64,000 bases of DNA from Solobacterium sp. (GCA_015256455.1 JABZMB010000003.1:12493-76492); one strand, 5' to 3'. Shown: positions 38,773-49,524, counted from the first letter of the stretch. Made by a program: numbers and translations. The notes: generated from the letters alone by a model not told the origin.

Positions 38773-41355
38773 TTATTCCTCTGAATCAGAATTTGTTACT
38801 TCTTCCTCATCGTTTTCAATGATGTCATCTTCATCATCCGATGTTTCTTCAAAGGCACCTTCATCTAATACTTCATTATGAGAGATATCTACAACTTCTG
38901 AATCTTCCTCAGGTTCAAGGATTGCTACAGATGAAACAATATCATCCTTCACATTGATAACCTTTACACCTTGTGCAGAACGGCTATATACAGATACCTG
39001 GTTTAGAGAGATACGGATCACAATACCACCAGCAGTCATAATCATGCAGTCTTCATCGCCTCTTACAGCACGCATACATACAAGTTTGCCTGACTTCTCT
39101 GTAACATTTACCGTCTTAACACCACGTGCACCACGGCGTGTCATACGATAATCCTCTAGAGATGACTTCTTACCAAATCCATTTTCTGTAATTGTTAAGA
39201 TATATTCACCTTCAAGATTTGTAGCTAGACCGATGACATAACCACCATCAACATTAAATCCCTTTACACCACGTGCCGTACGTCCTAGAGGACGAACTGT
39301 ATTTTCAAGGAAACGAACAGCCTTACCATTTGAACCTGCAATGATGATTTCCGCATTACCATCTGTACTTCTTACAAATGCAAGTTCATCATCTTCATTT
39401 AGCTTAATCGCAATCTTACCATTCTTATTGATGTTTTCATATTCATCAAATGTAGTACGTTTGATAATACCTTGCTTTGTAACGAAGAATAAGAACTTAG
39501 AATCATGATCCTTGCTATATGGTACAAGAGCACGAATATTTTCAGTCTTATCCATACTGATTAAGTTGATAGCAGGAATACCCTTACTTGTTCTACTGAA
39601 TTCAGGTACGTTATATCCCTTGATACGATATACCTTACCCTTATCCGTAAATACTAATAAGTGATCATGCGTAGACATACTGATAAACTGATCAATAATG
39701 TCATCCTTATGGAGTTCCATACCCTTGATACCCTTACCACCACGGTTTTGTACGTGATAAGTATCGGTTGTAAGACGCTTAATATATCCGTTTGAAGATA
39801 ATGTAATAATGATATTTTCAACTGGAATCAAGTCTTCATCTTCAACATCAGCGATTGCGTCAATAATCTCACTTCGACGTGGATCATTAAATTTCGCTTT
39901 CACTTCACTCAATTCATCACGAATAATTTGTAATACTCTTGCATGGTTAGAAAGAATATCCTGGAAATCCGCAATCTTTATTAATAAATCTTGATATTCA
40001 TTTTCAATCTTTTCACGTTCAAGACCTGTTAATCTTCTAAACTGCATGTCTAGGATTGCTTTTGCTTGAATTTCATCTAATCCAAAGCCTTCCATCAAAC
40101 GTGGCATCGCTTCATTAGGATCACGTGAATCACGAATTGTATGAATAATCGCATCGAGATTATCAACCGCAATACGTAAACCTTCTAAAATATGTGCACG
40201 ATCTTGGGCTTTCTTTAAATCAAACTGTGTACGACGTACGATTACTTCATCTTGGAATGCAATATATCCCTTTAGAAGATCAATCATACTCGCTTGACGA
40301 GGAACACCGTTGAATAATACAACATTATTTACACCAAAGTTCGATTGTAGAGGTGTAGAACGATATAACTGATTTAACATGACATCTGGTTGGATATCCT
40401 TACGTAATTCAATTACAACACGGATACCATCCATATTAGATTCATCACGTAAGTCAGTAATACCTTCGATTACTTTATCTCTAACTAGAGTTGCAATTCT
40501 TTCTACCAAGCTAGCTTTATTTACCATGTAAGGTAATTCATAGACTACGATACGAGATTTGCCATTTGGCATTTCTTCAATCTTTGTCTTAGCACGCATG
40601 ATAACTGATCCACGACCAGTTTCAAATGCCTGGCGGATACCTGATCTACCTAAAATATATGCACCAGTAGGAAAGTCAGGGCCCTTCATGTAATTCATGA
40701 GTTCAGTCGCTGTAATTTCTGGGTTATCCATAACCGCAAAAATACCATCAATTGTTTCTCCTAAGTTATGTGGCGCAACGTTGGTTGCCATACCTACCGC
40801 AATACCAGAAGAACCATTTACAATTAAGTTTGGATATCGTGATGGTAGAACTGTAGGTTCTTTTTCTTGACCATCATAGTTATCAACCATATCAACTGTA
40901 TCTTTTTCAAGATCACGTAACATTTCTACCGCAATCTTAGACATACGTGCTTCGGTATAACGCATCGCAGCTGGATCATCACCATCCATCGAACCAAAGT
41001 TACCATGTCCATCAACTAATACAGTTCTCATATTCCATGGTTGTGCTAAATAAACTAATGCACCATAGATAGAAGAGTCACCGTGAGGGTGATATTTACC
41101 CATCGTATCACCAACAATACGTGCACTCTTACGATATGCCTTGTCAGGTCCGATGTTCATTTCATGCATGGAGTAAAGAATTCTTCTCTGTACAGGTTTT
41201 AGACCATCACGTACATCTGGTAATGCACGTGATACAATAACTGACATCGAATACTCTAAGAAGTCACGACGAATTTCTTTTGTTAATTCTGTTTCTGTAA
41301 TATGTCCAGGATCAAAATTACTTTCGTCAAATTCCATAAAATCATCTAAAGCCAT
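38773..41355 (-). CDS. gyrA: DNA gyrase subunit A
   Basis: Breakage-reunion subunit of gyrase. The active-site Tyr is in MRYTEAR (Tyr133). The quinolone region reads [10 protein letters not shown]: Ser94 is present, but the acidic residue equivalent to E. coli Asp87 is Gly98. Beta-pinwheel C-terminal domain with QNRGGKG (GyrA box) near 545, ending in a strongly acidic tail of about 45 residues. 860 residues. It follows gyrB by 18 bp. Confidence 0.97.
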   Translation of the reverse strand: MALDDFMEFDESNFDPGHITETELTKEIRRDFLEYSMSVIVSRALPDVRDGLKPVQRRILYSMHEMNIGPDKAYRKSARIVGDTMGKYHPHGDSSIYGALVYLAQPWNMRTVLVDGHGNFGSMDGDDPAAMRYTEARMSKIAVEMLRDLEKDTVDMVDNYDGQEKEPTVLPSRYPNLIVNGSSGIAVGMATNVAPHNLGETIDGIFAVMDNPEITATELMNYMKGPDFPTGAYILGRSGIRQAFETGRGSVIMRAKTKIEEMPNGKSRIVVYELPYMVNKASLVERIATLVRDKVIEGITDLRDESNMDGIRVVIELRKDIQPDVMLNQLYRSTPLQSNFGVNNVVLFNGVPRQASMIDLLKGYIAFQDEVIVRRTQFDLKKAQDRAHILEGLRIAVDNLDAIIHTIRDSRDPNEAMPRLMEGFGLDEIQAKAILDMQFRRLTGLEREKIENEYQDLLIKIADFQDILSNHARVLQIIRDELSEVKAKFNDPRRSEIIDAIADVEDEDLIPVENIIITLSSNGYIKRLTTDTYHVQNRGGKGIKGMELHKDDIIDQFISMSTHDHLLVFTDKGKVYRIKGYNVPEFSRTSKGIPAINLISMDKTENIRALVPYSKDHDSKFLFFVTKQGIIKRTTFDEYENINKNGKIAIKLNEDDELAFVRSTDGNAEIIIAGSNGKAVRFLENTVRPLGRTARGVKGFNVDGGYVIGLATNLEGEYILTITENGFGKKSSLEDYRMTRRGARGVKTVNVTEKSGKLVCMRAVRGDEDCMIMTAGGIVIRISLNQVSVYSRSAQGVKVINVKDDIVSSVAILEPEEDSEVVDISHNEVLDEGAFEETSDDEDDIIENDEEEVTNSDSEE

Positions 41356-41373
41356 TGTAATTTATCTCCTTTC

Positions 41374-43368
41374 TTAAATATCCAAGTTTTCCGCAAAGTG
41401 AGCGTTTTCTACAATAAAGTTCTTACGTGGTTCAACTTCTTCACCCATCAACATTGTAAAGTTATAGTCTGCCGCTTCCGCGTCACCTACTGCAACTCGA
41501 ATCAATGTACGATTCTTAGGATCCATTGTTGTTTCCCACAACTGTTCAGGATTCATTTCACCTAATCCCTTATAACGTTGAATACTGAGACGATCACCCA
41601 GTTCACGTTTAACTTCTTCTAACTGGTTATCTGTATATGCATAACGCACTGTCTGACCTTTTTGAACCTTATAAAGTGGTGGTTGTGCAATATAGATATA
41701 ACCTTGTTCCAATAATGGACGTAAATAACGATAGAAGAATGTTAATAATAATGTACGAATATGAGCACCATCGACGTCGGCATCGGTCATGATAACAATC
41801 TTATGATAGCGCAACTTCTCAAGATCAATTTCATCACTCACACCACATCCAAATGCTGTAATCATTGAACGAATTTCTGCATTTTCATAAATGCGAGACT
41901 GTCTAGCCTTTTCTACGTTAAGTATCTTACCTCTTAACGGTAGAATTGCCTGGAAGTGTGAATCTCTTCCTTGTTTTGCGGAACCACCGGCTGACTGTCC
42001 CTCGACGATATAGATTTCACAGATAGACGCATCCTTAGATGAGCAGTCTGCTAACTTACCAGGAAGTGGACTAACTTCTAAAGCACTCTTTCTTCTTGTT
42101 AATTCACGAGCCTTCTTAGCTGCCATACGTGCTTGTGAAGCTAACGCAACCTTTTCTAAGATAGCTTTTGCTTCATCAGGATTTTCCATCAGATAACGCT
42201 CTAATTGTGTACCAAAGATATCAGAAACAATCTTACGTACTTCAGAGTTACCTAATTTTGTCTTTGTTTGTCCTTCATACTGAGGATCAGGATGTTTAAC
42301 GCTAATAACAGCTGTTAAACCCTCACGACAGTCATCTGTCGTTAAATTATCATCCTTGTCCTTTAAGAAGCCAATTTCGCGAGCATACTTATTAATAACA
42401 CGGTTTAATGCAAGACGGAAACCTTCTTCATGTGTACCACCTTCACCTGTGTTGATATTATTACAGAAAGTATAAATATTAGGATTATAACCATCATTAT
42501 ACTGACAAGCTACTTCTACCTGAATATTATTTTCATAACCTTCACTATAAATAATTTCATGATTTACAACATCACGATTACGATTCAAGAATTCAATATA
42601 TTGTTTTAAACCACCATCAAACTTAAATACATAATGACGCTTTGATTCATCTTCTTCACGTAAATCATTAAATTTCAAACAGATACTCTTATTTAAGAAT
42701 GCTAATTGACGTAAACGATCACGTAATATTTCATGTTCATATACAACTGTTTCAGTAAAGATTGTAGGATCAGCTTTGAAACGTACTGTAGAACCATGCT
42801 TATCTGCAGGACATGTTCCCTTTTCTACAAGTGTTCCAACTGGATGGCCACCATTTTCAAAACGAATAAAATATTCTTTTCCACCATTAAATACAGTTAC
42901 TTCTAACCAACTACTTAATGCATTAACAACTGACGCACCTACACCATGTAAACCACCAGATACTTTATAAGCACCACCGCCAAATTTACCACCAGCGTGC
43001 AAGACAGTAAAGATTGTCTCGATTGTAGACTTACCTGTCTTTTCATGAATACCTGTAGGCATACCACGGCCATCATCTTCAACACTAATAATGTTGTCTT
43101 TATCAACAGTTACAGTAACCGTTGAAGCATAGCCAGCCATAGCTTCATCAATACCATTATCAACAATTTCCCAAACAAGGTGATGTAAACCTTTTGAAGA
43201 AGTTGATGCAATATACATACCTGGTCTTTTACGTACAGCTTCCAATCCATCTAGGACCTGAATATCAGAGTCGTTATAAGTATGTGTAACTTTCATATCC
43301 ATTTCTTGTCCTAATACAAGTTCACTGTTTTCAGATACTTCAGTTACCTGCTCTAATTTATCGCTCAT
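41374..43368 (-). CDS. gyrB: DNA gyrase subunit B
   Basis: ATPase subunit of gyrase. GHKL motifs [10 protein letters not shown] and DDGRGMPTG are near 68 and 98, and the Toprim/quinolone region [14 protein letters not shown] and [13 protein letters not shown] lie near 452-485. 664 residues. Its start overlaps the recF stop by one base. Confidence 0.98.
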   Translation of the reverse strand: MSDKLEQVTEVSENSELVLGQEMDMKVTHTYNDSDIQVLDGLEAVRKRPGMYIASTSSKGLHHLVWEIVDNGIDEAMAGYASTVTVTVDKDNIISVEDDGRGMPTGIHEKTGKSTIETIFTVLHAGGKFGGGAYKVSGGLHGVGASVVNALSSWLEVTVFNGGKEYFIRFENGGHPVGTLVEKGTCPADKHGSTVRFKADPTIFTETVVYEHEILRDRLRQLAFLNKSICLKFNDLREEDESKRHYVFKFDGGLKQYIEFLNRNRDVVNHEIIYSEGYENNIQVEVACQYNDGYNPNIYTFCNNINTGEGGTHEEGFRLALNRVINKYAREIGFLKDKDDNLTTDDCREGLTAVISVKHPDPQYEGQTKTKLGNSEVRKIVSDIFGTQLERYLMENPDEAKAILEKVALASQARMAAKKARELTRRKSALEVSPLPGKLADCSSKDASICEIYIVEGQSAGGSAKQGRDSHFQAILPLRGKILNVEKARQSRIYENAEIRSMITAFGCGVSDEIDLEKLRYHKIVIMTDADVDGAHIRTLLLTFFYRYLRPLLEQGYIYIAQPPLYKVQKGQTVRYAYTDNQLEEVKRELGDRLSIQRYKGLGEMNPEQLWETTMDPKNRTLIRVAVGDAEAADYNFTMLMGEEVEPRKNFIVENAHFAENLDI

Positions 43369-44459
43369 TACTTACCTCCTGTAAGTGGAAAGATTTTTCC
43401 ACCTTCTATACGAAATTCCGTCATGTCTGCATGTTTCAAAAAATCAGGAATTTCAGTCGTCGTGATAATACATTGAAAATCAAGCTGTACCATCTGTAAT
43501 AACTTCTTTTGACGACTATAATCTAATTCACTTAATACATCATCCAAAAGTAGAATTGGTTGTTTCTTCGTCATTAGCTTAATATAATTTAATAAAGCTA
43601 ATTTAAATGACAACATTGTCATTCTTTTTTGACCTTGACTTGCAAAGTAAATCAAATTTTGATCATCCATCTTAAATATCAAGTCATCTAAATGAATACC
43701 AACTTTCGTAATATGATATTCAATATCTTTCTGACGTGATTCTCTATGAATTTCTAGAATCTTCTCTTCTAATTTTTCTATATTCTCAACGAAAGTTTTA
43801 TACGTAACTTCAAGCTTAATTTGACTACCTGATAACTCCTGATAAATCTTAGAAATCACAGATTGAATCTCTTCAATAAACTTTCTTCTTTCACGAATAA
43901 TATAAGCTTCTACTTTAGACATTTGTTCATCTAAAATATCTAAATAATTGAAATCAATTTTTTCACTCTTTAATAAAGCATTTCTATCTTTTAAAAATAT
44001 TTGAAATTGATTTAATGATAATAGATATTTCGTAGAAACTTTCGTGATTTCTTGGTTCATCACACGTCTTCTCTCTTTTGGCTGATCATTAAAAATTCTA
44101 AGATCATCTGGTGAGAATAAAACAACATTTAATAAACCAATGAATTCACTACTCTTTTTGAGTGGTCTTTTATGAATCATCAGAGTTTTTCCATTCGGAT
44201 GAATGATAACTTCTATATCTTTTTCATCTGTATCCACAAATCTACAATCAATTCCCGCAAACATTTCATCGTTACGAATCAATTTTTTATCATCAACGAT
44301 ACGATGTGAACGTGTTAATGAAAGATAAACTAAACTCTCTAATAGATTTGTCTTTCCCTGTGCATTTTCACCCGTGATTAAATTGATACTTGGATTAAAC
44401 TCTATATATGCATTTTCATAATTTCTAAAATTTCTTAATTGAATATTTTTGATATACAT
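43368..44459 (-). CDS. recF: DNA replication and repair protein RecF
   Basis: SMC-like ATPase that loads RecA at gaps. Walker [10 protein letters not shown] (33-41), signature ASQGQKR near 292, Walker [12 protein letters not shown] near 318. 363 residues. Translationally coupled to yaaA and gyrB by one-base overlaps. Confidence 0.97.
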   Translation of the reverse strand: MYIKNIQLRNFRNYENAYIEFNPSINLITGENAQGKTNLLESLVYLSLTRSHRIVDDKKLIRNDEMFAGIDCRFVDTDEKDIEVIIHPNGKTLMIHKRPLKKSSEFIGLLNVVLFSPDDLRIFNDQPKERRRVMNQEITKVSTKYLLSLNQFQIFLKDRNALLKSEKIDFNYLDILDEQMSKVEAYIIRERRKFIEEIQSVISKIYQELSGSQIKLEVTYKTFVENIEKLEEKILEIHRESRQKDIEYHITKVGIHLDDLIFKMDDQNLIYFASQGQKRMTMLSFKLALLNYIKLMTKKQPILLLDDVLSELDYSRQKKLLQMVQLDFQCIITTTEIPDFLKHADMTEFRIEGGKIFPLTGGK

Positions 44460-44659
44460 TAGAAAACCACATAAGTCTTTCCTTCAATTTTTACTTTGTC
44501 GCCTGGATAGAGTTTTCTACCTCTACGATTCTCTTTTTCACCATTCACAACAATATCCATTTCCTTAATTCTTAGCTTTGCCTCACCACCAGTGGAAACA
44601 ATACCAGAGAGTTTCATAAATTGCTGTAAAGTAATGTATTCTGTTGTGATTTTTTCCAT
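44459..44659 (-). CDS. yaaA: S4-domain protein YaaA
   Basis: A 66-residue RNA-binding S4 protein always found beside recF. The ATG at 44659 (MEKITTEY) follows AAGGAG; the longer reading from 44674 would place that site inside the gene. Normally dnaN lies directly upstream; here three genes intervene. Confidence 0.93.
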   Translation of the reverse strand: MEKITTEYITLQQFMKLSGIVSTGGEAKLRIKEMDIVVNGEKENRRGRKLYPGDKVKIEGKTYVVF

Positions 44660-44670
44660 CCTAAACTCCT

Positions 44671-44724
44671 TCATAAAAACCTTAAAAAAACTATAATAAT
44701 TATATCATAAAAACCATAAAAAAT
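44671..44724. repeat. AT-rich direct repeat upstream of yaaA
   Basis: TCATAAAAACCwTAAAAAA occurs at 44671 and 44705, 34 bp apart, one copy on each side of the predicted -10. The rest of the gap up to 44901 is plain AT-rich sequence in which I see nothing further. Confidence 0.45.
44699..44707 (-). promoter_or_regulatory. Extended -10 promoter of yaaA-recF-gyrB-gyrA
   Basis: On the minus strand TGATATAAT is a perfect extended -10 about 40 bp before yaaA. The -35 is poor. An own promoter is expected because dnaN ends in a terminator. Confidence 0.5.
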
Positions 44725-44901
44725 CCTTTATACAAAGGCATTTATGAACATTATTTATATCAAAAAAATAAACCTAAAATTACTATAATTTTTTGAAAAA
44801 AGACTGTTAATTTTCTTTTATTTATATCTCAATTTTAAAGGATTAGAAATATATGACATTTATTCTATATAATTAAAATATCAAAAAGGAGATCTTCTTA
44901 A

Positions 44902-45318
44902 ATGAATATAAAAACTGAATTTTTAAAAATTATGGCTGAACAAACAGAGATAGCCTTAGCAACTTCTATAAATAATGTTCCAAATGTAAGAATAGTAAAT
45001 TTTTATTTTGATTCAGATGAAAATATACTTTACTTTTCATCTTTTAAAGGAAATGACAAAGTAAAAGAAATCGAATCAAATCCATACGTGGCATTTACAA
45101 CAATTCCTCACTCAGGAAATGAACATGTCAAAGCTAAAGGAACAGTTAAACAAAGTTCTAAAACTATTTTTGATGTTGCTGATCAATTTATTGCTAAAAT
45201 TCCAAATTATAAAAATACTATAGAGTTTGCAGGTAAATCATTGATACTATTTGAATTAAAATTTGATACAGCTATCGTTACAATAGATTTACATACAATT
45301 AAAACATTAAAACTATAA
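44902..45318 (+). CDS. Pyridoxamine 5'-phosphate oxidase-like FMN-binding protein
   Basis: A 138-residue split-barrel flavoprotein. IALATSINNVPNVRIVNFYFD and YVAFTTIPH fit the PNPOx-like family of small FMN or F420 reductases and regulators of unknown substrate. AAAAGGAG precedes the ATG. It is visibly more AT-rich than the replication genes around it and is part of the insert between dnaN and yaaA. Confidence 0.8.
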   Translation: MNIKTEFLKIMAEQTEIALATSINNVPNVRIVNFYFDSDENILYFSSFKGNDKVKEIESNPYVAFTTIPHSGNEHVKAKGTVKQSSKTIFDVADQFIAKIPNYKNTIEFAGKSLILFELKFDTAIVTIDLHTIKTLKL

Positions 45319-45339
45319 AATATTACAAGCATAAAAAAA

Positions 45340-45384
45340 AGACTGTACAATCTATTCAAATATTTTTCTATAGATTTCACAGTC
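45340..45384. terminator. Bidirectional terminator between the PNPOx-like and HTH genes
   Basis: AGACTG and CAATCTAT pair with ATAGATT and CAGTCT in a long imperfect stem. An A-tract precedes it, which becomes a T-run on the minus strand. It separates convergent genes. Confidence 0.7.
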
Positions 45385-45416
45385 TGTAAATTATTTTAAT
45401 TATGATGATAAATATC

Positions 45417-45608
45417 TTAATCTAATGAGAAAATATCCTCTACATGCATCTTCAATAATTTTGCAATCTTCATTGCAAGTTCAAGTGTAGGATTATATTT
45501 ATCATTTTCTATCGCTATAATTGTTTGTCTACTTACATCTAACATTTTCGCCATATCTTCTTGTCGTAATCCTGCGGCTTTTCTTAATTGTTTAATTTTA
45601 TTTTTCAT
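45417..45608 (-). CDS. Small Xre/Cro-type transcriptional regulator
   Basis: A 63-residue one-domain HTH protein (IKQLRKAAGLRQEDMAKML, VSRQTIIAIENDKYNPT). It belongs to the YozG-like family usually paired with a small membrane protein, as here (3 bp downstream of it). It probably controls its own promoter, which carries inverted repeats. Confidence 0.9.
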   Translation of the reverse strand: MKNKIKQLRKAAGLRQEDMAKMLDVSRQTIIAIENDKYNPTLELAMKIAKLLKMHVEDIFSLD

Positions 45609-45611
45609 ATT

Positions 45612-45941
45612 TTACGCCTTCTTAAAGAAATATATTCCAACAGCTAATACGACTACAATAACTACAACAGCAGTAATAATGGATTGTAAAACTTTATTTG
45701 GTTCTTTATATTCTTCATCACCATCAATCATGGCATGTTTCATTGCCATTTGTGAGAATCCTTGAACACATAAGGATAAACATAGAATAAAACAAGGAAT
45801 CATCTCAAGTTTTACTCCATTTACAATCTTCTGGTAGATATTGAATAAAGTCCATCCAGATAGAGATAATAGTGCAAATTTATAACCCCATGCTTGTGAT
45901 TGTAGTTGGATATTTTTATCCATTTCATCTAATTTTTTCAT
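45612..45941 (-). CDS. Small membrane protein partnered with the HTH regulator
   Basis: 109 residues with three hydrophobic segments (about 22-38, 48-66 and 88-106). Proteins of this kind commonly precede YozG-type regulators. The function is unknown; a ligand-sensing or immunity role is conjecture. GGAG precedes the ATG. Confidence 0.75.
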   Translation of the reverse strand: MKKLDEMDKNIQLQSQAWGYKFALLSLSGWTLFNIYQKIVNGVKLEMIPCFILCLSLCVQGFSQMAMKHAMIDGDEEYKEPNKVLQSIITAVVVIVVVLAVGIYFFKKA

Positions 45942-45985
45942 ATTATTTTTTCTCCTTTTAATGATAGAAAGCTTTCTTATATTTT

Positions 45986-46046
45986 GTAAAGTTCTCTTTA
46001 CATTTTCATTATAATTTATTGAATTATAATGTCAATACTTCTTTAC
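45986..46046 (-). promoter_or_regulatory. Strong promoter of the HTH/membrane-protein pair flanked by operator-like repeats
   Basis: On the minus strand TTGACA (46035-46030) and TATAAT (46013-46008) are both perfect, 16 bp apart. GTAAAGTTCTCTTTAC (45986-46001) is a perfect inverted repeat just downstream of the -10. A related half site GTAAAGAAGTATTGAC (46046-46031) overlaps the -35. This layout suits autorepression by the HTH protein. Confidence 0.7.
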
Positions 46047-46076
46047 ATTATATTTTTATTAAATACATAAAAAAAC

Positions 46077-46110
46077 CAAGAGAATATTATCATTGAAATA
46101 ATTTCTCTTG
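46077..46110 (-). terminator. Terminator of dnaN
   Basis: CAAGAGAA and TTCTCTTG with ATTAT/ATAAT form a long stem with a small loop. On the minus strand it is followed by GGTTTTTTTATG. It lies 20 bp after dnaN and isolates it from the insert. Confidence 0.85.
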
Positions 46111-46129
46111 AAATAAATAGAATATTGAA

Positions 46130-47248
46130 TTAGTTATAAGTTCTAACTGGAAGAACAAGTTGTAAGATAGTTGGATCTTCTTCACTGCTAAGAATAAATG
46201 GTCTCATTTCACCTACAAATTCAATCTTTAACTTATCTCCTCTAATTGATCTTGCAGCTTCCATAACATAGTTACCTGAGAAACTAATATCAAGAGGTTC
46301 ACCTGTAAATGTACCAACCAATGTTTCATGGGATTCACCAATTTCTTGGCTCTTATTTGTTAGAACAATTTCTTCTGTAGAACATTGTAGACGGTTAATT
46401 GTCATATTATCTGTCTTAATGAAAGTTGTACGGTCAATTGCGTGAATCAAATCACTACGACTAATTTCTAATGTGTATTTAAATTCTCTAGGAATTAAAC
46501 GATCTGTTTCAGGATATCCACCATCTAATAATCTTGTTTGTAAAATCATATCTTCATTTACAAACTGTGCTTTTTTATCATTTAAGAAGATTTGAATTTC
46601 ACTATCATCACCAAGCATTGTAGCCTTTACTTCATTTAAAGACTTAGAAGGAATTGTTACATTAAAGCTATCAGAACTTGTAAATGGAATTGTCTTCTTT
46701 GCTAGACGATAAGAGTCAGTCGCTGTACAACATAATATATTATTTGCAAGATGGAAATTAACACCAGTTAATACAGGTTTTGTTTCCTTTATAGATGTCG
46801 CAAATGTTGTTTGTTCAATAATATCAGACATAACACTTGAAGAAATCACAACAGAGTTTGCAGGCTTAGAAAAATCAATTGTTGGATAATCATGTGGATT
46901 CATACCATTAATTTTAAATACAGCTGAATTACCAGAGAATTTTGTAAGAGATCCATCAATGATTTCAACATGAATTTCTTCACTGTCAATCTTACGTACG
47001 ATTTCTAATAAGTATTTAGATTCAATTAAAATTGATCCTTCTTCTAAGATATTTAATTTATTCTTCTCATTTGCAGTGATTGTACGCTGAATAGAAATAT
47101 CCGCATCACTACCAGTTACTACTATAGATTGATTTTTAACTTCAATCTTTAATCCTCTTAAAGATGTCTGTGGAGAATTTGGTGAGATAGCTCTAGATAC
47201 TAACTGTAATGTGTTATAAAATTCTGTTTTGGAAATTGTTAAATTCAT
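46130..47248 (-). CDS. dnaN: DNA polymerase III beta subunit (sliding clamp)
   Basis: Ring-shaped processivity clamp. 372 residues, with the MNLTISKTEFYNTLQLVSRAIS-type start, three similar domains and the C-terminal EDPTILQLVLPVR segment. GGGAG precedes the ATG. It follows dnaA after a 148-bp gap with DnaA boxes. Confidence 0.97.
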   Translation of the reverse strand: MNLTISKTEFYNTLQLVSRAISPNSPQTSLRGLKIEVKNQSIVVTGSDADISIQRTITANEKNKLNILEEGSILIESKYLLEIVRKIDSEEIHVEIIDGSLTKFSGNSAVFKINGMNPHDYPTIDFSKPANSVVISSSVMSDIIEQTTFATSIKETKPVLTGVNFHLANNILCCTATDSYRLAKKTIPFTSSDSFNVTIPSKSLNEVKATMLGDDSEIQIFLNDKKAQFVNEDMILQTRLLDGGYPETDRLIPREFKYTLEISRSDLIHAIDRTTFIKTDNMTINRLQCSTEEIVLTNKSQEIGESHETLVGTFTGEPLDISFSGNYVMEAARSIRGDKLKIEFVGEMRPFILSSEEDPTILQLVLPVRTYN

Positions 47249-47300
47249 ATTTTTTCTCCCGTGTATTTAAAGTATTTTAAGTATTTATTCTTATTAAGTA

Positions 47301-47395
47301 TGTGGATAATGTGGAAAACTCTTAGAAAGCCTTTAATTACTATACTATTTTAGCATTGTAACATGTTATTTTACAGTGGATAAAATTGTGAATAA
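47301..47395. promoter_or_regulatory. DnaA boxes between dnaA and dnaN (incC-like half of oriC)
   Basis: TTATCCACA at 47301-47309 (perfect), adjacent TTTTCCACA at 47310-47318, TTATCCACT at 47375-47383 and TTATTCACA at 47387-47395, all on the minus strand. The stretch between is very AT-rich and is the best candidate for the unwinding element, as in B. subtilis. Confidence 0.75.
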
Positions 47396-47396
47396 C

Positions 47397-48770
47397 TTAA
47401 GCTTTTAAGTAATCTTCAATTTCTTTTACTGCTGCAGACATTGCCTTATCCTTAGCAATTTGTGATTCAACTTTTGTACATGCACTAATGATAGTGGAAT
47501 GATCTCTACCACCAAATTCTTCACCAATCTTAATATAAGAAATATCAAGTAATTTACGACATAAATAAATAGAAATATGACGTGCATTTGCAATATTCTT
47601 TGTACGTGTTTTTGAAGTAACTTGTTGTCTTGTTAAGCCATAATAATCTGCGACAACTTTGATAATTTTCTTTGGAGATAAACCAGTCTTATCAGAAACA
47701 ACAGACTGATTCTTTAATGCATTCATAATCGTATCAAAACGAATACATCCTCCATCTGGTTGGAATTGAATTGCATAGAATAATACACGATTCCAAGCAC
47801 CTTCTAAATCTCTGACATTTCCTGAAAAGTTAGACGCAATATAATTTAATCCATCTTTATCAACATCTTCGATGGAATAACTACTAGATTTAATCTTCAT
47901 CTGAAGAATTGCTAGAGATGTTTCAAATTCAGGTGAATCGATACCTACAGATAAACCGCTGGAGAAGCGACTAATTAAGCGCTCTTCAAGACCTTTAATT
48001 TCCTTTGGTAAACGATCAGATGCAATACAAATTTGCTTACGGTTATTTACTAATTCATTATAAATTGTGAAGAATACTTCATGCGATTTTTCTTTACCAG
48101 CTAAGAATTGAATATCATCAACAAGTAACAAATCAACTGAATACATGTATTGTTTAAATTCATCAATTTTATTATTTCTGATAGCATTTACAACAGTTTC
48201 AACAAACTTTAGAGATTCTGTATAATAAACCTTCTTTGTAGGATCTTCTTTTAATACATAATTGGCAATCGACATTAATAAATGTGTTTTACCTAAACCA
48301 GAATTACCATAGATAAATAAAGGGTTAAAGAACTTACCAGGGCTCATTGCACAAGCTAATGCAGCAGCATGACTCTCTCTATTACAGTCACCAACAACGA
48401 AATTATCAAAATTACGATCTTTTTGAATTGGTAAAGAGACAAAGTCACTTGTATCGATTTTAGAAATAGGTGTTGTTACTACTTTATTGATTGTTAATTC
48501 ATTCTTTAAAAGCACTTCTACAATGAAATTGTGATCAACATTTAAAATATCAATAAAAGAAGCTTCAATTTCTTTATTTTGACTCTGTAAAATTTGTTTA
48601 TTAATAATAGATGGCGCAACAATAATTACTTTTTCATCTGTGATTGCATACAAAAAACAAGGTTTAAAAAAATTATTAATTATAACAATATCAACTAGTT
48701 GGTTATTACTCAAATATTGAAGAAGTTTTTCCCAGACTTCCTTCAAATATTGTTCATTCCTGTACTCCAT
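47397..48770 (-). CDS. dnaA: Chromosomal replication initiator protein DnaA
   Basis: AAA+ initiator that melts oriC. Walker A GNSGLGKTH is near 154, LLVDDIQFL near 215, and the C-terminal HTH carries FGGRDHSTI. The start at 48770 (MEYRNEQYLKEVW) follows AAAGGGGA and gives 457 residues; the earlier in-frame start at 48815 has no site. DnaA boxes directly upstream imply autoregulation. Confidence 0.97.
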   Translation of the reverse strand: MEYRNEQYLKEVWEKLLQYLSNNQLVDIVIINNFFKPCFLYAITDEKVIIVAPSIINKQILQSQNKEIEASFIDILNVDHNFIVEVLLKNELTINKVVTTPISKIDTSDFVSLPIQKDRNFDNFVVGDCNRESHAAALACAMSPGKFFNPLFIYGNSGLGKTHLLMSIANYVLKEDPTKKVYYTESLKFVETVVNAIRNNKIDEFKQYMYSVDLLLVDDIQFLAGKEKSHEVFFTIYNELVNNRKQICIASDRLPKEIKGLEERLISRFSSGLSVGIDSPEFETSLAILQMKIKSSSYSIEDVDKDGLNYIASNFSGNVRDLEGAWNRVLFYAIQFQPDGGCIRFDTIMNALKNQSVVSDKTGLSPKKIIKVVADYYGLTRQQVTSKTRTKNIANARHISIYLCRKLLDISYIKIGEEFGGRDHSTIISACTKVESQIAKDKAMSAAVKEIEDYLKA

Positions 48771-48816
48771 AAAAAAATCCCCTTTATTAAGTCGCACTAT
48801 TATTTTAAGACTCAAT

Positions 48817-49168
48817 TGTGGATAAATCCATAGTTAAAATGTTGATAATTTTTTTATCCACAACTAGATAATTTAGAAAATATAGTACAGATATGATATA
48901 TAGAGGTTTTCCACAGTTTTCCACAAAATTTGATGTGGATAAAAATGTGGAGAAGTTATAAACATTGTTGATAAGTATAAAAATCGTGGATAACTTTTCT
49001 AAAAAATAGGTTATACACAGAATAGTGTTTATAAAATAATACGATAAATAAAGGATTATTTAAACTTTTCAACAGTTATCCACAATTGTGGATAACTACT
49101 CATTGTGGGATGTGAATAAGCTGTTGATAACCTAATACTATATACATTTAAATACATAGTTATCCCCA
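48817..49168. other. oriC: Replication origin oriC: dense DnaA-box cluster upstream of dnaA
   Basis: Five perfect TTATCCACA boxes: 48817-48825 (-), 48854-48862 (+), 48934-48942 (-), 49076-49084 (+), 49087-49095 (-). The last two form a perfect 24-bp palindrome (49074-49097). Variants include TTATCAACA at 48840, 48966 and 49122, TTTTCCACA at 48907 and 48917, TTCTCCACA at 48946, TTATCCACG at 48985, TTATACACA at 49011, TTATTCACA at 49111 and TTATCCCCA at 49160. With the boxes after dnaA this is a bipartite origin. Confidence 0.93.
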
Positions 49169-49247
49169 ATAAATAATATAAAAATGATTGCATTTTATAC
49201 AATTCGTAATATATTGAAATTAGAAAGGATATATTTAGGGAAAAAGT

Positions 49248-49484
49248 ATGAAAACTTACTTTAATTGGATCGTTGTCAAAGATAAAAAACAGTATCTTTG
49301 GTTACTAGCGTTACCATTAGGCTTACTGAAAGCAATTCTCTTTGATATCCACGATTCACAAATGTTTAATCGTCTCTTCGAGACAGTAATGGCTGTGATG
49401 GTTTGTGTTTATTTCTTTATTCGTTTTAATTCTTATTCACAATTCTTTAATCCAGATCATCCTAAACCAACTGATGTAAAGTAA
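49248..49484 (+). CDS. Small two-helix membrane protein next to oriC, unknown
   Basis: 78 residues with hydrophobic segments at about 17-32 and 46-60, and a polar C-terminus. I do not recognise a family. AGAAAGGA and GGGAAAAAGT precede the ATG. It is transcribed away from oriC and ends at a shared terminator. Confidence 0.65.
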   Translation: MKTYFNWIVVKDKKQYLWLLALPLGLLKAILFDIHDSQMFNRLFETVMAVMVCVYFFIRFNSYSQFFNPDHPKPTDVK

Positions 49485-49488
49485 AAAG

Positions 49489-49516
49489 TCCCTGTGTACA
49501 ATGAAGTACACAGGGA
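49489..49516. terminator. Bidirectional terminator
   Basis: TCCCTGTGTAC and GTACACAGGGA form a perfect 11-bp stem with a 6-nt loop, flanked by A- and T-rich tracts. It serves the oriC-side small gene and panE, which converge. Confidence 0.88.
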
Positions 49517-49524
49517 TTATTTCA

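Noticed and set aside
47319..47374. DnaA-trio unwinding element between dnaA and dnaN
   Set aside because: TAGTATAGTAAT is present on the dnaA strand but is too far from the boxes and too irregular to call with confidence.
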